A stretch of DNA of 39,100 nt from Paracoccaceae bacterium (GCA_028284705.1 JANQRE010000003.1:1-39100); one strand, 5' to 3'; positions 23,694 to 32,210 are shown, numbered from the stretch's first letter. Notes: generated by a model not told the origin, from the sequence alone. A program made the numbers and translations.

Positions 23694-24392
23694 ATGGCGA
23701 AGAAAGCGAAACAGCCGTCAGATCGTCTGCAGGTGATGCAGAAGATCGACGCGCGGATGAACCCGACGCGCAGGCGCAAGGAACCCACGAATTGGGAGAT
23801 CAGGGGGGAGCTGTTTCTCAACTGCTCCTGCACCGTCTTTTGTCCCTGCGTCGTGTCGCTCGGCGCGCACCCACCGACCGAGGGGCATTGCCATGCCTGG
23901 ATGGCTGTGGCCATCGATGAGGGGCATTTCGAAGGCGAGTCCCTTGCGGGTCTCAATATCGGACTGCTGGTCGATATCCCCGGACGCATGGGAGAGGGCG
24001 ACTGGAAGGTCGCGGCTTATGTCGACGAACGTGCAACGCAGAAGGCCTATAACGGCATTCTGAAAATCTTCTCGGGCGCGGCGGGGGGCACGACCGGTCT
24101 CTTCACCATGTTGGTCTCGACCATCATCGGCGCCGAGCGCGCGCCTGTGGAGATTGTGCGGGAGGGCAAGACGCGCTCGATCAATATCGGACGCAAGATT
24201 CAAGGCGAGATTGAACTCTTGTCCGGCAAGGACCCGGACCATCCGGTGATGGTTTCGAACTCCAAATACTGGATGGGACCGGACATCATTGCCGCTGTGG
24301 GCAAGAAATCCCGCGTGCGCGATTACGGGCGGGTCTGGGATTTCGGTGGCAAGAGCGCGGAGGTCTGCCCCATTGAGTGGTCCGGCCCATGA
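23694..24392 (+). CDS. DUF1326 family protein
   Basis: A 232-residue protein of DUF1326, a family without known function. Its signature is a cysteine cluster NCSCTVFCPC early in the domain (about residues 48-57), followed by GHCHAW. These Cys and His residues look suited to binding a metal or cluster. No signal peptide is seen; the basic N-terminal 35 residues (KKAKQPSDR, RRRKEP) are not part of the domain. The start ATG at 23694 follows GGGAGGATAAG, an excellent ribosome site. It pairs with DUF2182 upstream and overlaps the DinB-like gene by 4 bases. Confidence 0.87.
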   Translation: MAKKAKQPSDRLQVMQKIDARMNPTRRRKEPTNWEIRGELFLNCSCTVFCPCVVSLGAHPPTEGHCHAWMAVAIDEGHFEGESLAGLNIGLLVDIPGRMGEGDWKVAAYVDERATQKAYNGILKIFSGAAGGTTGLFTMLVSTIIGAERAPVEIVREGKTRSINIGRKIQGEIELLSGKDPDHPVMVSNSKYWMGPDIIAAVGKKSRVRDYGRVWDFGGKSAEVCPIEWSGP

Positions 24393-24892
24393 TCACAGCC
24401 GAATACTGCCAGACCATGGCGCGCTATAATGCGTGGCAAAACAGGAGCATGCGTGAGAGTTTTAAAGCTCTTGGGATGAAGGAATTGGAGAAGGATCGCG
24501 GCGCGTTCTTTGGCTCGATGTGGGCGACGGCAAACCATCTTCTCTGGGGTGATCAGATCTGGACGGCGCGCTTTGATGGTGGGCATGGACCGGATGGCGG
24601 GATCACGGACAGCACCAAGCTGCATGATGATCTGCAGTTGTTTCTGGATGATCGGCTGCGCACCGATGAGCGGATCATCCGGTGGGCCAATAAGGTGAAC
24701 CATATCGATCTGGTGGGGCCGATGAGCTGGTATTCGGGTGCAATGAAAAAGACGATGACCAAGCCGAAAGCGCTCTGCGTCATGCAGCTTTTTAACCATC
24801 AGACCCATCACCGAGGTCAAATCCACGCGATGCTGACGGCGGCGGGCGCCAAGCCCGACGATACCGATCTGCCGTTCATGCCGGAGGCCTGA
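24389..24892 (+). CDS. DinB family protein
   Basis: A 167-residue four-helix-bundle protein of the DinB/YfiT group, which includes thiol-dependent metalloenzymes and damage-inducible proteins. The probable metal ligands are His in ATANHLLWGD (first helix pair) and the two His of NHQTHHRGQ near residue 135-143. The start MITAEYC (ATG 24389) overlaps the DUF1326 stop. Only three bases separate it from dmdA, so it is embedded in the DMSP operon. A role in thiol transfer would be chemically consistent with methanethiol release from DMSP demethylation, but this is speculation. Confidence 0.85.
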   Translation: MITAEYCQTMARYNAWQNRSMRESFKALGMKELEKDRGAFFGSMWATANHLLWGDQIWTARFDGGHGPDGGITDSTKLHDDLQLFLDDRLRTDERIIRWANKVNHIDLVGPMSWYSGAMKKTMTKPKALCVMQLFNHQTHHRGQIHAMLTAAGAKPDDTDLPFMPEA

Positions 24893-24895
24893 GAC

Positions 24896-25996
24896 ATGGC
24901 GACCATCGCGCCGTCGCGCCGGGTCCGGCGCACGCCGTTCTCCGAAGGGGTCGAAGCCGCTGGAGCCAAAAGCTACACGGTCTATAACCGGATGCTTTTG
25001 CCGACCGTGTTCCGCTCGGTGGAGGAGGATTACCACCACCTGAAATCGGCCGTGCAGGTCTGGGATGTCGCGGTCGAGCGGCAGGTGGAGTTGCGTGGCC
25101 CTGATGCGGGGCGGCTGATGCAGATGCTCACTCCACGTGATCTGCGGGGCATGCTGCCGGGCATGTGTTATTACCTGCCCACGGTCGATGGCACGGGCGG
25201 TATGCTGAACGACCCGGTGGCACTGATGCTGGCCGAAGATCGCTACTGGATTTCCATTGCCGACAGCGATTTACTCCTTTGGGTCAAAGGCTTGGCGCAT
25301 GCTCTTTACTTGGATGTGATTGTCGAGGAGCCGGATGTGTCGCCGCTGGCGATCCAGGGGCCCAAGGCGGACGAACTGGCGGCACGCGTGTTCGGAGATG
25401 CGGTAAAAGAGCTGCGGTTCTTCCGCTATGGCTATTTCGACTTTCAAGGGCACCAGATGCTTGTGGCGCGCTCGGGCTATTCGAAGCAGGGCGGGTTTGA
25501 GGTCTATGTCGAGGGGTCCGAGAAGGGCATGCCTTTGTGGAATGCGCTGATGGAGGCGGGGCGTGATCTGGATGTGCATGCCGGTTGCCCGAACCTGATT
25601 GAACGGATTGAGGGCGGCTTGCTGAGCTACGGCAATGACATGACCCGCGATAACACGCCCCATGAATGCGGGTTGGGGAGGTTCTGTTCGACCCAGACGG
25701 CGATTGGGTGTGTGGGACGCGATGCGCTGTTGCGCGTGGCGACGGAGGGGCCCGTCAAGCAAATCCGCGCCATCGCCATCGAGGGTGACATTCCGCCCTG
25801 CGACCGGCTTTGGTGGGGCTATGGGGGTGACAAACTGGTGGCGCAGGTGACCTCCGCCGCCTGGTCGCCGGACTTCAATACGAATGTTGCCATCGGTATG
25901 GTGCGCATGACCCATTGGGAGCCCGGAACCGAGTTGCGGATTGAGACCCAGGACGGTCCACGTAAGGCCATCGTTCAAGAAAAATTCTGGATTTAG
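24896..25996 (+). CDS. dmdA: Dimethylsulfoniopropionate demethylase
   Basis: Transfers a methyl group from DMSP to tetrahydrofolate, giving methylmercaptopropionate, the first step of the demethylation pathway in marine bacteria. The 366-residue protein belongs to the glycine-cleavage T-protein fold. It matches roseobacter DmdA closely in recalled blocks: RRVRRTPFSEGVEAAG at the start, YTVYNRMLLPTVF, VQVWDVAVERQVE, SGYSKQGGFEVYVEGSE and SYGNDMTRDNTPHECGLG. It is the fourth gene of its operon, with acuI 12 bases later. GcvT-family relatives look similar, but the acuI neighbour and the N-terminus favour DmdA. No dmdB, dmdC or dmdD is in the window, so later steps are encoded elsewhere. Confidence 0.88.
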   Translation: MATIAPSRRVRRTPFSEGVEAAGAKSYTVYNRMLLPTVFRSVEEDYHHLKSAVQVWDVAVERQVELRGPDAGRLMQMLTPRDLRGMLPGMCYYLPTVDGTGGMLNDPVALMLAEDRYWISIADSDLLLWVKGLAHALYLDVIVEEPDVSPLAIQGPKADELAARVFGDAVKELRFFRYGYFDFQGHQMLVARSGYSKQGGFEVYVEGSEKGMPLWNALMEAGRDLDVHAGCPNLIERIEGGLLSYGNDMTRDNTPHECGLGRFCSTQTAIGCVGRDALLRVATEGPVKQIRAIAIEGDIPPCDRLWWGYGGDKLVAQVTSAAWSPDFNTNVAIGMVRMTHWEPGTELRIETQDGPRKAIVQEKFWI

Positions 25997-26008
25997 AGGA
26001 GCTTAAAG

Positions 26009-26992
26009 ATGTTCAACGCACTTGTCGTTCGCAAGGAAGGTGACGAGAAGCCCTCCGCTTCGGTCGAAGAAATCTCTGAGGATCAACTGCCTGAGGGTAA
26101 CGTGACGGTGGCCGTGGAATACTCCACCGTGAACTACAAAGACGGGCTGTGTATTGGACCGGGAGGCGGGCTGGTGCGCAACTACCCGCATGTGCCGGGT
26201 ATTGATTTTGCAGGCACGGTCGAGAGTTCGGATGACGACCGCTACACGCCCGGCGACAAGGTTGTGCTGACCGGCTGGCGGGTTGGGGAAGTGCATTGGG
26301 GCGGCTATTCGCAGAAAGCGCGCGTGAAAGCCGATTGGCTGGTGCCGCTGCCCGATGGACTCGACACCCGGCAGGCGATGGCCGTGGGCACCGCTGGGTT
26401 CACCGCGATGCTGGCGGTGATGGCGCTGGAGGATCATGGGATCAAGGACGGTCCGGTGCTGGTGACGGGCGCTGCCGGGGGCGTGGGGTCCGTGGCGACG
26501 GCGATCCTCGCGAAGCTCGGCCATGAGGTGGCCGGTGTCACCGGGCGGCCTGAGACGGCGGATTATCTGAAGGACCTCGGTGCCACGCAAATCGTGGCCC
26601 GCGAAGAGATCAATGAAACGACGAAACGGCCTTTGGAAGCAGAGACGTGGGGCGGCTGCGTCGATGCCGTGGGCGGCGACATGCTGGCGCGGGTGTTGGG
26701 GCAGATGAAATACGGTGCATCGGTTTCTGCGGTTGGTCTCGCGGGCGGGGCAGGCCTGCCGGCGACGGTCATTCCGTTTCTTCTACGGGGAGTGAACCTG
26801 CTGGGCATCGACAGCGTCATGCAACCCTATGAAAACCGCGTGCGGGCCTGGGAGCGGATTGCGAAAGGCCTGCCGATGGACAAGCTGGAGGCGATGATCC
26901 AGCCCGCAACGCTTGGTGATCTGCCCGGGTTGGGGCGCGATATTCTGAATGGTCAGGTCAAGGGCCGCGTCGTCGTTGATGTGAACGCCTGA
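26009..26992 (+). CDS. acuI: Acryloyl-CoA reductase (NADPH), AcuI/YhdH family
   Basis: A 327-residue medium-chain dehydrogenase/reductase that converts acryloyl-CoA to propionyl-CoA, which detoxifies acrylate formed from DMSP. Family blocks are VNYKDGLCI, PGIDFAGTVE, the NADP-binding loop TGAAGGVGSVA, LGATQIVAREE and LLGIDSV. No zinc ligands of alcohol dehydrogenases are present, as expected. It directly follows dmdA (12 bases, ribosome site GAGGAG at 25996-26001), an arrangement known from Ruegeria, so demethylation and acrylate handling are transcribed together. Confidence 0.93.
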   Translation: MFNALVVRKEGDEKPSASVEEISEDQLPEGNVTVAVEYSTVNYKDGLCIGPGGGLVRNYPHVPGIDFAGTVESSDDDRYTPGDKVVLTGWRVGEVHWGGYSQKARVKADWLVPLPDGLDTRQAMAVGTAGFTAMLAVMALEDHGIKDGPVLVTGAAGGVGSVATAILAKLGHEVAGVTGRPETADYLKDLGATQIVAREEINETTKRPLEAETWGGCVDAVGGDMLARVLGQMKYGASVSAVGLAGGAGLPATVIPFLLRGVNLLGIDSVMQPYENRVRAWERIAKGLPMDKLEAMIQPATLGDLPGLGRDILNGQVKGRVVVDVNA

Positions 26993-27053
26993 CGCGCAGT
27001 TGGTGACATAGGGGAACTCGGCTATGCATTGGGCGTCCATATAGGAGGCCCCA

Positions 27054-27274
27054 ATGTCAGACCCTTATGCCGCGCTCGCCGCGCAGGATGACGCGCTTCA
27101 GGAACGCATCGCTGACGCCATGGAAGCGCGGTGCCTCGAGCCCTCGCAGAAGAGGGGGTCCTGTTCCCTGAGACGGCCGCCGCGATGAAGGCGGAGGCGA
27201 AGGCACGGGTCAAAGCGGATAGCTTTTTCGGGTTCATGTCCTATGTGAGCCAGATTGCGACCAAACCCGGATAG
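27054..27274 (+). pseudogene. Internally deleted, frameshifted methyltransferase remnant
   Basis: A strong ribosome site (AGGAGG, 5 bases before the ATG at 27054) precedes MSDPYAALAAQDDALQERIA, which resembles the N-terminus of class I SAM-dependent methyltransferases. The frame then stops at 27188 after 44 codons. A -1 frame relation near the CCC run at about 27140 leads into VLFPETAAAMKAEAKARVKA and DSFFGFMSYVSQIATKPG, stop 27272-27274, which reads like the end of the same family. The middle, including the SAM motif, is missing. I infer an internal deletion of perhaps 200 codons in an old gene behind dmdA-acuI. The family assignment is from memory of family ends and is moderate at best. A sequencing error could explain the frameshift but not the missing core. 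Confidence 0.5.
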
Positions 27275-27380
27275 GATTTGAGCACTCGGCAAAAGGCGGG
27301 ACCGGCAAAAGGTCAAGTGCGATCAAGCGCGGTTGGAGGGCTTCGTGCCATGAAAGCCCAGTGACCCTTTGGAGACCCCC

Positions 27381-28202
27381 ATGGCCCTTCTGGACAAAGT
27401 GATCTGGCAGATCGAGGCGCATCTGGATGAGGATTTGACCCTGCACATCCTCTCAGACCGCTGCGCCGCAAGCCCCGAACACATGGCCCGTGTCTTTCGA
27501 CAAGGTGCGGGCCTGTCGATCATGGCCTATATCCGGGCGCGACGGTTGTCGGAAGCGGCCAAGCGCATCGCAGCGCAGGAGGCTGACATCCTGACGATTG
27601 CCCTGGAGGCGGGCTATGGCTCTCACGAGGCGTTCACCCGCGCTTTTGCGAACTATCTGGGCGTGCTGCCCAGCACGGTGCGCAAGGCGCGGTCCACTGA
27701 CACACTTTCGCTGATGGAGCCTTTAGAGATGAAAAAAGATATGATTGTAGAGATCGACCCGCCCGAAATCCGCGAACGCGACGGGTTTCGCGTGGTGGGC
27801 ATGAGTCTCAGGAGCAATGTGGAGAACACCGCAGCGATCCCGCCGCTTTGGCAGGAATTTACCCAGAAAGAGGCGGATGTGCCGGGCGCGAAGCTTGGGA
27901 CCGCCTATGGCGTCTGCCACAGCGCCGATGAGGCCGGGAACTTCACCTATATGGCGGCGATTGAAGCTACGGGAGATATGGAAGGCATGGAGGTTGTGAA
28001 GATTCCAGGCGGCAAATACGCCGTATTCACCCATCGCGGTCATATCTCGGACTTCCCGAAGATGGTCTACACCGTCTGGAACAAGGGACTGCCGGATGCC
28101 GGGCTGGAGCCGACGATGGAGCCGGATTTCGAGCTTTATGATGACCGGTTTGATCCCAAAACCGGGCGCGGCGAGGTGGAACTCTGGATTCCGATTAGCT
28201 GA
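27381..28202 (+). CDS. AraC-family regulator with GyrI-like effector domain
   Basis: A 273-residue protein. Residues about 5-100 carry the double helix-turn-helix of AraC/XylS proteins (LHILSDRCAASPEHMARVFRQ and TIALEAGYGSHEAFTRAF). Residues 120-273 form a GyrI-like small-molecule-binding domain (VVGMSLRSN, YGVCHS, KIPGGKYAVFTHRG, ELWIPIS). Such fusions (Rob-like) usually respond to amphipathic or toxic compounds. Start ATG 27381 sits behind TTTGGAG; an in-frame ATG four codons earlier is less well placed. A bidirectional terminator follows. Its targets are unknown; the adjacent BCCT transporter is a candidate. Confidence 0.9.
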   Translation: MALLDKVIWQIEAHLDEDLTLHILSDRCAASPEHMARVFRQGAGLSIMAYIRARRLSEAAKRIAAQEADILTIALEAGYGSHEAFTRAFANYLGVLPSTVRKARSTDTLSLMEPLEMKKDMIVEIDPPEIRERDGFRVVGMSLRSNVENTAAIPPLWQEFTQKEADVPGAKLGTAYGVCHSADEAGNFTYMAAIEATGDMEGMEVVKIPGGKYAVFTHRGHISDFPKMVYTVWNKGLPDAGLEPTMEPDFELYDDRFDPKTGRGEVELWIPIS

Positions 28203-28219
28203 GTGCAGGCAAATAAGAA

Positions 28220-28245
28220 AAAGGCGCGCCGTCAAGCGCGCCTTT
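28220..28245. terminator. Bidirectional intrinsic terminator
   Basis: Ten-base perfect stem AAAGGCGCGC / GCGCGCCTTT with loop CGTCAA, followed by TTTCTCTTT on the plus strand and, on the minus strand, a run of five T. It lies between the convergent AraC and BCCT genes and can end both transcripts. Confidence 0.9.
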
Positions 28246-28265
28246 CTCTTTGTTTCGGGTCGGAT

Positions 28266-30086
28266 TTACTCGGCAGGCGCACCAGCACTGGCATGCTTGT
28301 CGCGCAATCCGTCGCGATAGAGCGCTTTGGTCAATGCGACCATCATCAGGCCCATCACCATCGTGAAGGGCAGGGCGCCGATGATCATCGCATTTCGGAG
28401 CGCATCCATCGGATTGTTCTCACCCGCCGCGACAATCAGCGTTCCGATCACAGCCGTGAGGATCAGGCCCCAGATGATCTTGTGCTTGTTGCCGGTCTGA
28501 GCGTCGCCGCCGGACATGATCGTGTTCATCACGAGGATGCCGGAATCAGCCGAGGTGACCAGGAAGGTCATGATCAGCACGACGCACATGATGGTTAGTG
28601 CCGAGAGCAGCCCGCCTTCGATCATCTGGCCCAGGGTCACGAAGAGCTTCGCGGTGTTCGACGCGCCGGTGATGGCGCCATTGGCACCGCCGGTGAGCTC
28701 CAGATCAATTGCCGTGCCGCCAAGGATGGTCATCCAGGCGAAACAGACGAGGGCGGGTGCGAAGACGCAGCCGACGATGAACTCACGGACCGAACGGCCT
28801 TTGGAGATGCGCGCCAGGAACAGCCCCACGAAGGGTGAGAACGCGATCCACCAGGCCCAGTAGAAGGTGGTCCAACCGGCTTGCCAGCCGAAGAGGCGAC
28901 CTTGGCTGCCGGCTTCATAGACCGCCGCAAGGGTTTCCGGCGGCAACGTCGCAGCCTCGCCTTCAAGCCCCGAGACGAAGCCATCAAACGACCCCCATGC
29001 GTTTTGCGCGCCCTTCAGGCTGTCGGCCAGAGGTTGCGCATCCGCGGGTAGGGCCGCGGCAAAGGCAGCGGCATCCTGCGGTCCATAGGCCTCGAAGCTC
29101 AGGGCAAGGAAGTTCAGGATGTAGTCCACCATCGCCGTGCCATAGGTCGTCATCGCGAAGAGGAACGAGCCGAAGATCACGAAGGTCAGAAGCAGGATCA
29201 GCGACAGGACCAGATTGAGGTTGGAGAGGTATTTCACCCCACGTCCCACACCAGAGACCGCCGAGATGATCGACAGACCCATGATCACCACGAGACCGGC
29301 GATCAGGCCGACTTTGCCTGGGGCAGGCGCGGCGCCTTCTTCGGTGGTCATCATCCACTCCATGCCGGTGATCGCGTAGACCCCGTCAATGAACTGGCTG
29401 ACGCCGTAACCGATGGTCACAGAGACGCCGAGGATCGTGGCGACAACGCCGAGAACGTCCACGACGTGACCCAGAAAACCGTTGAGCAATTTGCCGAAGA
29501 GCGGCGTCAGCGCAGACCGGATCGTCAGTGGCATTTCGCGGGTGTAGGCATAGTAGGCAAGGCTGAGGCCGGTGATCACGTAGATCGCCCAGGCGTGGAA
29601 GCCGTAATGCAGGAAGGTGTAGCGATAGGCCGATTGTAGCGCTTCCTCTGTGTTGCCTGTGACGTCTCCCGCCACAACAACCGGGTTCGATCCCCAGAGG
29701 CCGATGGGTTCTGCGGTCGCAAAGACCATGAGGCCCACGCCGAGACCGGCACCGAACATCATGGAAAACCAGGAGAAATTGGAAAACTCCGGCTTCTCGC
29801 CCGGCACGCCCATGACGCGCTTGCCGGTTGGCAGGATTGCGACGGCGGCTAGGAAGAAAAAGAACAGGCCGACAATGATGATGTAGAATGTGTTGAAGCT
29901 TTCGAGCAGCCGGAAGTTCCAACTTCCAAGCGTGGAGTTGGCGTTGCCCGGCCAGATCAGGGCCCAGAGCACGAGGCCGACCATGATCGATTTTGAGATG
30001 AGCGCGATGGGAAGGCTGTTGCCTTCATAAAATCCCGAGGGCGCTTTCGCGATCTCAAGATCCGTAAACGGGTCTTTTGGTGCCAT
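28266..30086 (-). CDS. BCCT family transporter (betaine/carnitine/choline/DMSP-type)
   Basis: A 606-residue secondary transporter for quaternary ammonium or sulfonium compounds, with about 12 membrane helices. The family hallmark TTFYWAWWIAFSPFVG (helix 8, tryptophan box) is followed by ARISKGRSVREF. In the helix-4 substrate box HYGFHAWAIY the position that is Trp in BetP is Tyr, while the other two aromatic residues are kept. A longer loop than in the second BCCT of this window lies before helix 8. Start MAPKDPFTDLE (ATG 30086) is preferred over an in-frame ATG at 30239, whose extra 51 residues are not hydrophobic. Its closeness to dmdA-acuI suggests DMSP or glycine betaine as substrate, by inference. 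Confidence 0.92.
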   Translation of the reverse strand: MAPKDPFTDLEIAKAPSGFYEGNSLPIALISKSIMVGLVLWALIWPGNANSTLGSWNFRLLESFNTFYIIIVGLFFFFLAAVAILPTGKRVMGVPGEKPEFSNFSWFSMMFGAGLGVGLMVFATAEPIGLWGSNPVVVAGDVTGNTEEALQSAYRYTFLHYGFHAWAIYVITGLSLAYYAYTREMPLTIRSALTPLFGKLLNGFLGHVVDVLGVVATILGVSVTIGYGVSQFIDGVYAITGMEWMMTTEEGAAPAPGKVGLIAGLVVIMGLSIISAVSGVGRGVKYLSNLNLVLSLILLLTFVIFGSFLFAMTTYGTAMVDYILNFLALSFEAYGPQDAAAFAAALPADAQPLADSLKGAQNAWGSFDGFVSGLEGEAATLPPETLAAVYEAGSQGRLFGWQAGWTTFYWAWWIAFSPFVGLFLARISKGRSVREFIVGCVFAPALVCFAWMTILGGTAIDLELTGGANGAITGASNTAKLFVTLGQMIEGGLLSALTIMCVVLIMTFLVTSADSGILVMNTIMSGGDAQTGNKHKIIWGLILTAVIGTLIVAAGENNPMDALRNAMIIGALPFTMVMGLMMVALTKALYRDGLRDKHASAGAPAE

Positions 30087-30556
30087 AATGTATCCCTGTT
30101 GCTTATTGGCTTTTGGACGACCGAGTTTGCTCGGTTCTGTCTTTGAACGACCCGCGGGTTTCGGCTTTGCGCCGAACCACATATGCGGGCGGATCATTGT
30201 CGCGCAGCCTAGTGAAATGTGGATGCGTGATCGGTCCAAAAGCGACAGGTCGTGGCAGTTTTTGGACTGATTGGCGGAGAGTCGCCAAAGTGAATTTGGC
30301 CCTCAATGTGGAGCTTTTTGCTGCATTCCGGTTTGGAAATGTATTAAAAACAGTGTTTTAAGGCATGACATTCACGTAACGTGAAATTTCTACGATTTTT
30401 TTCTAGGAGAATTCTGATCTCGGTCGTAGCCTCGGAGGCGATGATTGCTCAGGGAGAGACGCAGTTCTCGCAATGCAGTCACGCAAGTCGTGGAGGGTGG
30501 GCCAGAGAAGCACGCCAGCAAAACATAAAACATTCTGACAGCGAGGAGCAAAAACT
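30087..30556. other. 470-base gap between divergent BCCT genes
   Basis: No convincing gene. The BCCT-proximal third carries two short hairpins, ACCGAG/CTCGGT (30120-30135) and TTCGGC/GCCGAA (30160-30176). The middle is AT-richer, with AAAACA-G-TGTTTT at 30347-30359 and the palindrome at 30371-30385. The second BCCT gene has a ribosome site GAGGAG shortly before its ATG. Such length suggests regulated transcription in both directions. Confidence 0.5.
30371..30385. promoter_or_regulatory. 15-base palindrome, candidate operator
   Basis: TTCACGT-A-ACGTGAA is a perfect 7-base inverted repeat about 170 bases upstream of the plus-strand BCCT gene and 285 bases upstream of the minus-strand one. It may be a site for a regulator of osmolyte or DMSP uptake; the regulator is unknown. 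Confidence 0.4.
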
Positions 30557-32158
30557 ATGCCGTCATCTGACGCGCCACCAGAGGTGGCCCCCGGGACAAT
30601 GGAGTTCGAAACGGACTTCGAACTGGGTCAGGACAATATCCGGCCCATGGGGCTGGACATCCACAACCCCGTTTTCGTGATTTCTTCAGTTGTGATTTTT
30701 GGTTTTGTGCTCATCGCTTTGGCCAATCAGGAGGCCTCGGCAGAGTTTTTTGGCTGGTTGCGCCCTTGGCTGACCAGCACCTTTGACTGGTTCCTGGTTC
30801 TGTCGGTGGATGCGATTACGCTATTTTGTATCGCATTGATCTTCCTACCTGTGGGTTCGGTCAGGATCGGCGGCAAGGACGCCAAGCCGGACTATTCCTA
30901 TCCCGGCTGGATCGCGATGATGTTCGCCGCGGGCATCGGCATTGGCCTGTTGTTCTTCGGCGTGCTTGAGCCGGTCTATTACAACTTCTCTGAAGGCGGG
31001 AATGCGCGGCCTCTGAATGTCGATATCACCCAACCGGGCAACGAATATGTCGGCGTCGTGGGCACCATTCACCATTGGGGTCTTGAGGGCTGGGCCGTCT
31101 ACGCGGCGGTCGGTCTGTCGCTGGCGATTTTCTGCTACAACCTCGGACTTCCCCTGACGCTCCGCTCTGCGTTCTTCCCGCTTCTGGGCGAGCGTGTCTG
31201 GGGCTGGTGGGGCCACTTGATCGACACATTGGCCGTTTTCGCGACGCTCTTTGGTCTGACGACCTCGCTTGGACTGGGTGCGCAACAGATTGCGGCTGGT
31301 CTGAACGAGATATTCGGCATCGAGCCATCGAATACGGTCACCGTGCTTCTGATCATCGGCATCACCCTGATTGCCCTTGGGTCCGTACTGCTTGGCATGG
31401 ATAAGGGCGTGAAGCGGCTCTCCGAGATCAACATGGTCATGGCCGTTTGCCTGTTCCTCTTTGTAATCTTCGTCACCGGCGTTGGCGCTGCCATCAGCCG
31501 CTACTTTAACGTGATGGTGGATTACATCGTGATGTTGCCGGCGCTCTCGAACCCGTTCGGGCGAGAGGACCTGAGCTACTTCCACGGTTGGACGACCTTC
31601 TACTGGGCCTGGTGGATTGCGTGGTCACCCTTTGTGGGCATGTTCATCGCGCGCATCTCCAAGGGTCGCACGGTGCGGGAGTTCGTGATCTGCGCGCTTC
31701 TGGCTCCGACGGCGGTCTGTGCACTCTGGATGTCGACCTTTGGCGGCGCCGCTATCGACATGCTGAACGCGGGCAGTGCCGAAGGCGTTCGGGCCACAGT
31801 GATCGACAGCTATGCGCCGGAAGGAGCTTTGTTCGGCTTCCTCAAAGAGCTTCCGCTCTACGGCCTTATCGCACCGATCTCGCTGGTCCTGATCGTGATC
31901 TTCTTTGTCACGTCATCGGACTCGGGCAGCCTCGTGATCGACACGATCACGGCGGGCGGCAAGATGGACGCACCCGTGGTTCAGCGCATCTTCTGGTGCA
32001 CGCTGGAAGGTCTGGTGGCCATTGCGCTACTTCTGGGCGGCGGATTGGCGGCGTTGCAAGGGGCGGCGGTATCGACGGGTATCCCGTTCACGCTCGTTGT
32101 CCTCGTGATGTGCTACTGCCTGTGGCTCGCGCTGAGGTCAGAGCGCGCCAAGCTCTGA
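30557..32158 (+). CDS. Second BCCT family transporter
   Basis: A 533-residue paralogue of the BCCT transporter on the other side of the gap. Helix 4 keeps the classical aromatic box HHWGLEGWAVY (Trp-Trp-Tyr, as in BetP), and helix 8 has TTFYWAWWIAWSPFVG and ARISKGRTVREF. The N-terminus has an acidic cytoplasmic tail of about 35 residues and the C-terminal tail is short, so osmotic sensing of the BetP kind is unlikely. Its substrate box differs from the first copy, so the two probably take different compounds. A strong terminator follows. Confidence 0.92.
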   Translation: MPSSDAPPEVAPGTMEFETDFELGQDNIRPMGLDIHNPVFVISSVVIFGFVLIALANQEASAEFFGWLRPWLTSTFDWFLVLSVDAITLFCIALIFLPVGSVRIGGKDAKPDYSYPGWIAMMFAAGIGIGLLFFGVLEPVYYNFSEGGNARPLNVDITQPGNEYVGVVGTIHHWGLEGWAVYAAVGLSLAIFCYNLGLPLTLRSAFFPLLGERVWGWWGHLIDTLAVFATLFGLTTSLGLGAQQIAAGLNEIFGIEPSNTVTVLLIIGITLIALGSVLLGMDKGVKRLSEINMVMAVCLFLFVIFVTGVGAAISRYFNVMVDYIVMLPALSNPFGREDLSYFHGWTTFYWAWWIAWSPFVGMFIARISKGRTVREFVICALLAPTAVCALWMSTFGGAAIDMLNAGSAEGVRATVIDSYAPEGALFGFLKELPLYGLIAPISLVLIVIFFVTSSDSGSLVIDTITAGGKMDAPVVQRIFWCTLEGLVAIALLLGGGLAALQGAAVSTGIPFTLVVLVMCYCLWLALRSERAKL

Positions 32159-32180
32159 ACAGCATCCCAAAATGTTTGAG

Positions 32181-32210
32181 AAGCCCCGGCCTTTGTGCCG
32201 GGGCTTTTCT
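32181..32210 (+). terminator. Intrinsic terminator after the second BCCT gene
   Basis: Ten-base perfect stem AAGCCCCGGC / GCCGGGGCTT with loop CTTTGT, followed by a T-rich tract (TTCTTTG), 22 bases past the BCCT stop. Confidence 0.93.

Noticed and set aside
23048-23989. Long minus-strand open frame opposite DUF2182 and DUF1326
   Set aside because: His/Arg/Gln-rich translation typical of an antisense shadow in GC-rich DNA; the plus-strand genes have domains, ribosome sites and tight spacing.
27022-27237. Minus-strand frame across the methyltransferase remnant
   Set aside because: Low-complexity Arg/Ala translation without a ribosome site; the plus strand has AGGAGG and family-like ends.
30120-30176. 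Two small hairpins upstream of the first BCCT gene as a riboswitch
   Set aside because: Six-pair stems only and no match to a riboswitch core I can recognise.
30087-30239. 51-residue N-terminal extension of the first BCCT transporter
   Set aside because: It spans the hairpin-rich gap and is not hydrophobic or conserved-looking; ATG 30086 gives the family start.
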